A stretch of 36,147 nt of DNA, taken from assembly GCA_031972835.1 (NCBI GenBank), contig DALYDX010000007.1, positions 1 to 36,147 of the forward strand, written 5' to 3'. Below the pieces are notes generated by a model that worked only from the letters and a program-made list of their open reading frames with translations, did not search any database and was not told the origin of the DNA. Below are positions 30,515 to 36,147 of the stretch, in pieces. A program made the position numbers and the translations under genes. The first letter of the stretch is position 1, and each line of letters opens with the position of its first letter. This stretch comes from CAZLWF01 sp031972835. Lineage in GTDB: Bacteria; Patescibacteriota; Minisyncoccia; Phycocordibacterales; UBA9973.

Positions 30515-32693
30515 TTATATTTTTACTTGGCCACTTAGTTACCATGAGTAAGTTATTGCTGTCTCCCATTAGTTCCCAGAGTTCTTCTGTAACAAATGGC
30601 ATAAAAGGATGTAGTACTTTTAGTATATCAGTAAATATTGATCGCAGGAGAGCTTGGCGGGATTTTTTTACTTCTGCATCCTCACTGGAGAGTACCGATT
30701 TACTGTCTTCGATTAGAGTGCTAGCAAATGTATTCCAAACATATGCATAGATCTTCTCGGCACTAACGTGGTAGAGGTGCTCGTCCATTTCTTTTGAAAT
30801 CTCTGTAATCAGTGTGTCGAATTCCTCACGGATTTTTTTATCTGTTTCGTTTAGTTCGCCACCGAGATTTTCTTTTTCTGTATTAGACAGAACAAATCTT
30901 CCAATGTTCCAGATTTTGTTTGCGAAGTTTCTTTGACCTTTGATTTTGTCGTCACTTATACGTGAGTCTATACCTGGAGCTGATCCAAATATGAGAGCCA
31001 TGCGTCCAGCGTCTGCACCGAATTTATCTGCAACATCGATTGGGTCTATTCCGTTTCCAAGAGATTTACTCATTTTACGTCCTTGTGCGTCACGAACTGT
31101 GCCGTGTAGGTATACTGTGTGGAATGGAACTGTTCCAAGTGCATATCCCGTCATCATGATCATGCGAGCTATCCAAAAGAAAAGGATTTCATATCCAGTT
31201 TCTAGAACATCTGTCGGGTGATATATCTCCAGGTCTTTTGTTTTTTCAGGCCAGCCGAGAGTCGAGAATGTCCACATGCCAGAAGAGAACCATGTGTCTA
31301 GTGTGTCTTCGTCTTGTGCCCAGCCTTCGCCTTTTGGAGCTTCTATCCCGCAATATATTTCATCTCCCTTGTACCAAACAGGAATTCTGTGTCCGTACCA
31401 GATTTGTCGAGAGATACACCAATCGCGTAGATTGTCGATCCAATTGAAATATGTTTTGTCGAAATATTCTGGGATTATTTTTATACCACCGCCCGCGACT
31501 GCTTCACGCATTATTTCCTTCAATGTTTTTCCGTCGCGTGCTGGGATTGGTTTGTTTACATTTATAAACCATTGAAGCTTTGGTAGTGGTTCTACTACTC
31601 CACCAGTCCGTTCTGCAGTGCCAATATTTTGATTTACATCCTCCTCTTTTTCTAGAAGATTGTTTTCGCGAATCCATGAGACTACAATCTCGCGTGCCTC
31701 TGCAACTTTTTTGCCATTTAGAAGTTCGCTTTCTGTCACCATCTTTGCATACTCGTTTATAACTTGCGGTCGAGGCAGGTCGTGACGATCTGCGATCTCC
31801 CAGTCGATCATAGAGTGAGCGGGTGTAACTCCGAGTGCTCCGGTTCCAAAATCTTTTTCTACAGATTCATCTGCGACAATTTTTATATTTATTTTTGCAC
31901 CACAAAAATCTATGTTCTCGAAAGTTTTTCCAACATAGTCTTTGTATCGATCGTCGTTTGGGTGTACAGCGACAGCAACGTCACCGACTTTTGTCTCAGG
32001 TCGAGTTGTAGAGATAGAAATAGGGAAGTCGTGAGAGTATTTGAAGGTATATAGCTTTCCTTTTCGTTCTTCATAAACAATCTCATCATCTGCGATGGTA
32101 GTTTGTCCTTTTGGGTCCCAGTTTACGATACGGTGCCCACGATATATGAGTCCGTCTTCATACATCATTTTGAAAACAGTGTTTACTGCGTTGTTTCGAG
32201 TTGCATCCAAAGTAAAAGCCTCCCTATTCCAATCACAAGATGAACCCATTTTTTTTACTTGAGAGATTATAGTGTCATGTGAATCTTGAGCGAATTCATT
32301 TACTCTCCTGAGCAGTTCATCGCGCCCTAGGTCATGACGACTTTTACCTTCCTTCTTTTGAATTTCTTTTTCTACTTTTGATTGTGTTGCGATAGCGGCG
32401 TGGTCAGTTCCTGGTAGCCATAGAGTTCTGTACCCACGCATTCTTTTGTAGCGAGTCATTATATCTTCGACTGTTAGCATAAGTCCGTGGCCCATATGAA
32501 GTACTCCAGTTACGTTTGGTGGGGGCATCATGACTGTGAAAGGTTTTGCGTCTTTGTCGGTCAGACCAGCTTCAATCATTTTGTCTGGGTTAAAAAAACC
32601 AGACTCTTCCCAAGCTTTATATATTCGAGATTCTGTCTCTTTGTGTTCGTAGGGTTTTAGTAGTTTTTCGGGGATGTTATTTTCAGGATTCAT
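30507..32693 (-). CDS. valS: Valyl-tRNA synthetase, short form without C-terminal arm
   Basis: Charges tRNA-Val; 728 aa, against about 880-950 in most bacteria. HMGH at 66-69, KMSKS at about 538-542, editing domain retained (about 225-350, TTRPETKVGDVAVAV), and the motif CISRQIWYGHRIPVWY. The protein stops shortly after the anticodon-domain motif PFMPFVTEELWELM; the usual 150-odd residues with the coiled-coil tRNA-binding arm are absent. The stop overlaps the PrsW ATG cleanly, so this is a natural end, not a frameshift. First gene of the minus-strand operon. Confidence 0.94.
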   Translation of the reverse strand: MNPENNIPEKLLKPYEHKETESRIYKAWEESGFFNPDKMIEAGLTDKDAKPFTVMMPPPNVTGVLHMGHGLMLTVEDIMTRYKRMRGYRTLWLPGTDHAAIATQSKVEKEIQKKEGKSRHDLGRDELLRRVNEFAQDSHDTIISQVKKMGSSCDWNREAFTLDATRNNAVNTVFKMMYEDGLIYRGHRIVNWDPKGQTTIADDEIVYEERKGKLYTFKYSHDFPISISTTRPETKVGDVAVAVHPNDDRYKDYVGKTFENIDFCGAKINIKIVADESVEKDFGTGALGVTPAHSMIDWEIADRHDLPRPQVINEYAKMVTESELLNGKKVAEAREIVVSWIRENNLLEKEEDVNQNIGTAERTGGVVEPLPKLQWFINVNKPIPARDGKTLKEIMREAVAGGGIKIIPEYFDKTYFNWIDNLRDWCISRQIWYGHRIPVWYKGDEIYCGIEAPKGEGWAQDEDTLDTWFSSGMWTFSTLGWPEKTKDLEIYHPTDVLETGYEILFFWIARMIMMTGYALGTVPFHTVYLHGTVRDAQGRKMSKSLGNGIDPIDVADKFGADAGRMALIFGSAPGIDSRISDDKIKGQRNFANKIWNIGRFVLSNTEKENLGGELNETDKKIREEFDTLITEISKEMDEHLYHVSAEKIYAYVWNTFASTLIEDSKSVLSSEDAEVKKSRQALLRSIFTDILKVLHPFMPFVTEELWELMGDSNNLLMVTKWPSKNINE

Positions 32694-32708
32694 TTGTAAA
32701 ATATAGCA
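32694..32708 (-). promoter_or_regulatory. Extended -10 promoter of valS, leaderless
   Basis: Minus strand TG-C-TATATT at 32708-32700, 6 nt before the ATG at 32693. Confidence 0.6.
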
Positions 32709-32749
32709 TTTTAGGAGATTTTTTCAAAAAATGGATTACGCTTTATATA

Positions 32750-32777
32750 TTGACAAATAGATTAAATATGATAAAAT
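32750..32777 (+). promoter_or_regulatory. Sigma-70 promoter of the structured leader RNA
   Basis: TTGACA (32750-32755), 16-nt spacer, TAAAAT (32772-32777) with an extended TG. Start near 32784, at the base of the first hairpin. Confidence 0.65.
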
Positions 32778-32783
32778 ATGAAT

Positions 32784-32950
32784 ACCTCTAATGCTTGAGG
32801 TTATGTGGTAATGACAATATCACCAATGGCGTGTGCAAGGTCGTAGAGACCAATCCGTGTTTGTTCGTTGTCATGGTTACAATGAAATAGTCTCGATAGT
32901 GGTGCGGGGACGATAAGTTGGGACGAAGGTTTCAACATGCACATATAGAA
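32784..32950 (+). ncRNA. Structured 5' leader or small RNA, unknown class
   Basis: About 167 nt of non-coding sequence between a good promoter and the ATG at 32951. Helices seen: ACCTC/GAGGT (32784-32801); a long helix TGTGGTA-ATGACAA (32804-32817) with TTGTCAT-GGTTACA (32868-32881), 13 of 14 positions paired including wobbles; inside it the hairpin GGTC/GACC (32839-32851); and GTCTCG/CGGGGAC (32890-32911). GGGACGA is repeated at 32907-32913 and 32920-32926. No U-tract follows, so it is probably a leader or riboswitch of the downstream gene, although a processed small RNA is possible. I could not match it to a known class by eye. Confidence 0.55.
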
Positions 32951-33619
32951 ATGTTAAATGTTCTTTTGCAAACTACAACAGTCGATTCAAATGGAGGAGA
33001 CCGTTTAACTGCCCTCATTTTATTTGCGATTGTCTTGGTATTTTTTATTATTGTGGGTTGTTATTTTCTCTGGTCTAGTAAAAAAAATAAAGAGAAAGAC
33101 CTGGACAGAAGAGAAATCAATGATGAGCCTATCGAGGAAAATATTGGGAATCCTATTGTTGAATCCGAATTAACTCAAAATCCAATTTCTTCAGAAGAAA
33201 TTGGGCAGGTGACAGTTGTAAATGACAAAAACGGTGTTCACAATGCACGGACTTGGATTGGTAGTGATGAGCCTGATAGCGAAGGTTATTATGAAGTTGA
33301 TAAATATGATCGAAACCGTTTTATAAGCAAGAAAAACCCAAAATTAACCGTGAGAATTTCGAACTATATTGAGTCAGGTGACGGAGCACTATTTTCAACA
33401 ATTTTTCCTCATAAATTTACTTTTGATCAAATACTTGCAGTGGAAAGATTTCCCTCAGAGGGGGATTTTCAAAGACAAATACCGGAACTTGTGCATGTCA
33501 TGATATATGATACGCACACACTTTCGATCAAAAAAACCGGACCAGCACAATGGTCCGATATTAAAGAAAGAATTTTAAAGTGCATATTTAAGCACTTAGA
33601 AGAGGTTTACATTGATTAG
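32951..33619 (+). CDS. Membrane-anchored hypothetical protein with cytoplasmic domain
   Basis: Protein of 222 aa from the ATG at 32951. Short outside N-terminus, one TM helix (about 20-43, LTALILFAIVLVFFIIVGCY), a charged Glu/Asn-rich linker (about 45-95) and a folded domain (about 100-222) ending in a helix (WSDIKERILKCIFKHLEEVY). No family recognised. It is the only gene after the structured leader, so it is the likely target of that RNA. An in-frame TTG at 32918 inside the leader is not favoured. Two hairpins follow the stop. Confidence 0.65.
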   Translation: MLNVLLQTTTVDSNGGDRLTALILFAIVLVFFIIVGCYFLWSSKKNKEKDLDRREINDEPIEENIGNPIVESELTQNPISSEEIGQVTVVNDKNGVHNARTWIGSDEPDSEGYYEVDKYDRNRFISKKNPKLTVRISNYIESGDGALFSTIFPHKFTFDQILAVERFPSEGDFQRQIPELVHVMIYDTHTLSIKKTGPAQWSDIKERILKCIFKHLEEVYID

Positions 33620-33641
33620 ATCGCGGTCTAACCAATGTAAA
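33606..33641. repeat. Long hairpin spanning a stop codon
   Basis: TTTACATTG-a-TTAGA, loop TCGCGG, TCTAA-c-CAATGTAAA: a 14-bp stem with one mismatch. The stop codon (33617-33619) lies in the left arm. It is immediately followed by a second, terminator hairpin. Confidence 0.75.
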
Positions 33642-33668
33642 AAACGACCACAAATGTGGTCGTTTTTT
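33641..33668. terminator. Bidirectional terminator between the 222-aa gene and tsaD
   Basis: AAAACGACCAC / GTGGTCGTTTT stem with a very short loop and T-runs on both sides; serves convergent genes ending at 33619 and 33679. Confidence 0.85.
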
Positions 33669-33678
33669 TATTTGCACT

Positions 33679-34854
33679 TTACAGTTTTAGTATCCCATTT
33701 GCTTTGATGCTTTTAGGATTTACCCCTTTTTTCTTTTTATTGAAAGTTAGATATCCAGCGATCGCGATCATGAGTGAATTATCAGTAGAAAGCTCGCGTG
33801 TAGGGAAGTGTACGTCGATTTTTTTATCTACTTCACCCACTTTTTCTTTCAGTATCTCTCGTAGTCTCATGTTTGCTGCAACACCTCCACCGACTATGAG
33901 AGTTTTGATTTTGTACTTTTGTATTGCCTTGATAGTTTTGTGTGTGAGTACGTCTATTACTGCGTCTTCAAACGCTAGAGCGATTTCTTCTTTAGTCAAT
34001 TGATCTAATTTGCCAATGTCACGTATTTTATACAGTACAGCAGTTTTCAATCCAGAAAATGAAAAATTAAAATCTGGAGTGCCTTTCATAGGTCGAGGGA
34101 AAACTATACTATTTGTATTTCGTCCTCGTGCACTGTGCGCCATCTTAGATATTTCAGGTCCACCTGGATACGGCAGGTCGAGCATACGCGCCACTTTATC
34201 AAATGCTTCTCCAGCTGCATCATCACGTGTTGCACCGAGGATCTTGTATTTGCCGATATCTTTTACGAGTACGAGTTCCGTGTGACCGCCTGAGACTAGC
34301 AGAGATAGCGCAGGTAGTTTGATGTTTTCTATTTTAAAAGTTTTTGATTTCTCTTTTGGAAAAACTGAGAGTATGTGACCTTCCATATGGTTCACAGGGA
34401 CAATGGGAAGATTCCAAAGTTCCGCGAGAGCCTTTGCTGCCGAGATTCCTACCCAGAGTGTTGGTTCAAGTCCTGGGCCTGAAGTCACGGCTATACAATC
34501 TATTTTGGGATTAGAATATTTTTCATACATGTCTTTGATGGCGTCAGATAAACCCTCTTCTCGAACAAGCAGCTCTTCTGCTTTTGATATTTTCTTTTCG
34601 TCTATCGATTTTTTAGTGATTCGGTTCTTTAGGAGTTTTGATTCTTTTAATACTTCAAGTAGTAGAGGAGTAAAATTTTTTGCATGTTCGCGCTTGGCCA
34701 TCATGGGGAAGACTCCTCCGTATTGTGCATGGAGGGCTATTTGTGAAGCGACTTTATTGCCGAGTACTTTAAATGCTGGTTTTTTACCACCACTCACATC
34801 TACTATAGATATAGCTGTCTCGTCACACGATGTTTCTATGGATAGTATTTTCAT
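33679..34854 (-). CDS. tsaD: tRNA N6-threonylcarbamoyladenosine transferase TsaD
   Basis: Catalytic subunit for t6A37 modification of ANN-decoding tRNAs; 391 aa against about 340 usually. The N-terminal ASKHA start ILSIETSCDETA (3-14), metal-binding HMEGH (156-160), LLVSGGHTELV (about 187-197) and GGGVAANMRLR (about 316-326) are intact. Extra length lies mainly at about 75-115, a Lys/Glu-rich helical insertion. It works with TsaB, TsaC and TsaE encoded elsewhere. Own extended -10 promoter 9 nt before the ATG. Confidence 0.95.
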   Translation of the reverse strand: MKILSIETSCDETAISIVDVSGGKKPAFKVLGNKVASQIALHAQYGGVFPMMAKREHAKNFTPLLLEVLKESKLLKNRITKKSIDEKKISKAEELLVREEGLSDAIKDMYEKYSNPKIDCIAVTSGPGLEPTLWVGISAAKALAELWNLPIVPVNHMEGHILSVFPKEKSKTFKIENIKLPALSLLVSGGHTELVLVKDIGKYKILGATRDDAAGEAFDKVARMLDLPYPGGPEISKMAHSARGRNTNSIVFPRPMKGTPDFNFSFSGLKTAVLYKIRDIGKLDQLTKEEIALAFEDAVIDVLTHKTIKAIQKYKIKTLIVGGGVAANMRLREILKEKVGEVDKKIDVHFPTRELSTDNSLMIAIAGYLTFNKKKKGVNPKSIKANGILKL

Positions 34855-34872
34855 ACAAATCTGATACTAGCA
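34855..34872 (-). promoter_or_regulatory. Extended -10 promoter of tsaD, near-leaderless
   Basis: Minus strand TG-C-TAGTAT at 34872-34864, 9 nt before the ATG at 34854. Confidence 0.5.
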
Positions 34873-34914
34873 GATTTTATTGAGTCGACCAATAATAATC
34901 TTTGGGCAATAATT

Positions 34915-34929
34915 TGCTAGAATGTACCT
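34915..34929 (+). promoter_or_regulatory. Extended -10 promoter, leaderless
   Basis: TGCTAGAAT at 34915-34923, 6 nt before the ATG at 34930. Confidence 0.55.
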
Positions 34930-35517
34930 ATGAAAAAAACGATTATAACTATAGCTGGTAGTCCTGGAAGCGGTAAGTCCAAAACAGGCAAGGAAGTTGC
35001 AGAAAAACTTGGCTTTTCACACGCGTCTTCTGGGGATTTTGCTAGAGGGCTTGCTAGCAAGTTTGGTATGACTATAAGTGACCTTACCGTAAAGGCAAGA
35101 GAAGATAAAAGTATTATCTATGATGATTTAGTTGATCAATGGGTTCGAGATCAAAATGAAAAAGAAAAGTTGGTTTTAGATTCTCGACTTGCGTTCCACT
35201 GGATACCAGATTCTTTTAAAGTCTATCTTCAAATAAACCCACAGGTTGCCGCAACTAGGATGTTTGCAGACTTGGCTGAAAATTCTGATCGCAAGAAAAA
35301 TGAAAATTATGAAACTGTGAGTGAGATGGAGAAAAAAATGATAGAGAGATTAGAGGCTGACAGGGCAGGATATATAGAAAAGTACAATGTTGATTATACT
35401 GATCTCTCTCAATATGATTTGATAATTGATACAGGCTTACCAGAGAACAATCTGCAAAAAGTAGTAGATATAATCATCGAGGAATATAAAAAGTGGGCAG
35501 AGATTAGTAATATTTGA
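34930..35517 (+). CDS. Cytidylate kinase-like NMP kinase
   Basis: P-loop nucleotide kinase of 195 aa. Walker A is GSPGSGKSKTGK (10-21), followed by SSGDFARGLA (about 33-42), the D-S-R substrate motif LVLDSRLAFHWIPD (about 81-94) and an Arg-containing lid (about 110-145). This is the archaeal-type cytidylate kinase family (AAA_18/Cmk-like), phosphorylating CMP/dCMP with ATP; adenylate-kinase-like activity is the alternative. Its TGA stop overlaps a TTGACA at 35514-35519 that may belong to the RNA gene downstream. Confidence 0.85.
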   Translation: MKKTIITIAGSPGSGKSKTGKEVAEKLGFSHASSGDFARGLASKFGMTISDLTVKAREDKSIIYDDLVDQWVRDQNEKEKLVLDSRLAFHWIPDSFKVYLQINPQVAATRMFADLAENSDRKKNENYETVSEMEKKMIERLEADRAGYIEKYNVDYTDLSQYDLIIDTGLPENNLQKVVDIIIEEYKKWAEISNI

Positions 35518-35553
35518 CATGTTTAGGTATTTACTGCCTTTGATATTTGGGCG

Positions 35554-35580
35554 TTGACTGTAGGCATATCTTGGTGTAAT
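35554..35580 (+). promoter_or_regulatory. Possible promoter of the large RNA
   Basis: TTGACT (35554-35559) and TGTAAT (35575-35580) with an upstream TG, spacer 15. An alternative is the TTGACA at 35514-35519, which lacks a good -10 at normal distance. Neither is convincing because the first box here also lies in a predicted helix. Confidence 0.3.
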
Positions 35581-36112
35581 GTACTCACCAAGACAAACGC
35601 AGAGGTACTACTTAAAAAATAGAACCAAAGCAAAAGTTCCTACGATGTCATGGGGTTTATAGCAAAAGATTCTCGAAAGAAATCAATTGTAAGTCTTACG
35701 GCAGTGAAAAGAAGAAATTCAATTCGCCAAACGAAATGCATCGTAAAAAGCTGAAAGGATGAGGGTAACACAACTCATACGCGATCAAGCATTGTTCAAG
35801 AAGTCTCTCAGGCGTAAGTCTGCAGTTGACTCACAAAGCGAGACAGCATGGGGGAAGATAGCTTGCCGACAATAAAGAAATAAATTCTAAATCGAAATAA
35901 CAGCAATGTTATAAGATTGTACGAAAGATCGAAAGATCCTAAAACGTATCCATGAGACCATGAACTAAAAGATCATGAGATCATAATAGGAAATATTTCC
36001 AAAGTCACCGTTTCCATGAAAAGAAACAAAAAGTTATCAATTTGATTGAGCGAAGCGATTCGATCTTTCAAAACCCTTTCTCCTCAAAGCTTTCCGCCGA
36101 AAGGCAAAAAAT

Positions 36113-36135
36113 CCATCCCCCGGGATGGTTTTTTT
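36113..36135 (+). terminator. Intrinsic terminator of the large RNA
   Basis: CCATCCC / GGGATGG stem with a 2-nt loop (or 6 bp with 4-nt loop) followed by seven T's. Confidence 0.88.
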
Positions 36136-36147
36136 ATTGTCTAAAAG

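Larger units (their letters stand above)
35544..36137 (+). ncRNA. Candidate large structured non-coding RNA, about 590 nt
   Basis: No ORF on either strand over 600 bases, but dense helices joined by A-rich strands, several closed by GAAA tetraloops. Seen: GCGTT/AACGC (35551-35555 with 35596-35600) enclosing TCTTGGTG/CACCAAGA (35569-35576 with 35586-35593); GATT-c-TC-GAAA-GA-AATC (35668-35684); AATGC-ATCG with CGAT-caa-GCATT (35735-35743 with 35782-35793) enclosing ATGAG/CTCAT (35759-35778); GTCTC/GAGAC (35803-35807 with 35840-35844) enclosing GTAAGTC/GACTCAC (35814-35834); GTACG/CGTAT (35919-35949) enclosing GATC-GAAA-GATC (35927-35938); ATGA-gac-CATGA with TCATG-aga-TCAT (35952-35984); GTTTC/GAAAC (36010-36027); GCC-GAAA-GGC (36096-36105). 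It ends in a strong terminator. The 5' end is uncertain. No tmRNA, RNase P or SRP signature is visible. Confidence 0.65.

Noticed and set aside
35520..36137. tmRNA or RNase P RNA
   Set aside because: No tRNA-like ends, tag ORF ending in AA, or the conserved GAGGAAAGTCC and ACAGAA blocks of RNase P; kept as an unassigned structured RNA.
1..36147. Alternative genetic code with UGA as glycine
   Set aside because: Several genes end naturally in TGA followed by terminators or promoters, and the conserved proteins contain no in-frame TGA.

Overview
This is an AT-rich, very gene-dense window that reads as a chromosome segment of a Candidate Phyla Radiation bacterium, most likely in the Parcubacteria (Patescibacteria). 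The reasons are the reduced core genes sitting next to many small membrane proteins, a VirD4-like ATPase with a long Pro-rich tail, lamin-tail surface proteins, DUF5667-type anti-sigma logic, minimal intergenic space and an almost complete lack of Shine-Dalgarno sites. TGA is used as a stop codon (for example the ends of the genes at 9875-11509 and 34930-35517), so the code is standard (table 11), not the UGA-Gly code of Gracilibacteria/Absconditabacteria. The exact lineage cannot be fixed from the sequence alone.

Layout. 1-6.3 kb is a plus-strand run of envelope genes: TMEM175-like channel, AI-2E family exporter, Cache-PAS sensor without an output domain, VirD4/TraG-like ATPase, and a lamin-tail/PKD surface protein. 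6.3-8.2 kb holds a minus-strand ECF sigma factor with its membrane anti-sigma partner. 8.3-9.8 kb has a 44-aa membrane peptide and an NDH-2-like flavoprotein. 9.8-13.8 kb looks like an accessory patch: a 544-aa unknown protein and a lone ParB-like protein with matching promoters and leaders, a family-4 uracil-DNA glycosylase with a degenerate iron-sulfur site, and a secreted beta-barrel-like protein. 13.8-17.6 kb has YchF with a small partner and a SET protein, a methyltransferase, and two membrane proteins. 17.6-21.4 kb is an ADP-ribosyltransferase-fold protein directly upstream of a 1056-aa leucyl-tRNA synthetase that carries both an ASCH and a Nudix domain inside its connective/editing region. 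21.4-28.1 kb holds a Wzy/O-antigen-ligase-TPR protein, MurJ, LepA, a 37-aa membrane peptide, an FtsB-like protein and a glutaredoxin. 28.1-29.2 kb has tRNA-Arg(CCU), a small membrane protein, tRNA-Phe(GAA) and a CPBP-family protein. 29.2-32.7 kb is a minus-strand operon valS-PrsW-HSP20. 32.7-35.5 kb has a structured leader RNA with a membrane protein, TsaD, and a cytidylate-kinase-like protein. The last 600 bases contain no ORF but are full of hairpins and end in a strong terminator: a candidate large structured non-coding RNA.

Expression logic. Most transcription units start with an extended -10 box (TGnTATAAT-like) only 6-10 nt before the start codon, so the mRNAs should be leaderless or nearly so. 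Several terminators are fused to the next promoter: the TTGACA -35 box lies in the terminator loop, or the U-tract runs straight into the -10 box. The best candidates for undescribed biology are the large RNA at the right end, the structured leader near 32.8 kb, the ART plus ASCH/Nudix-LeuRS pair, and the ParB/unknown-protein pair.
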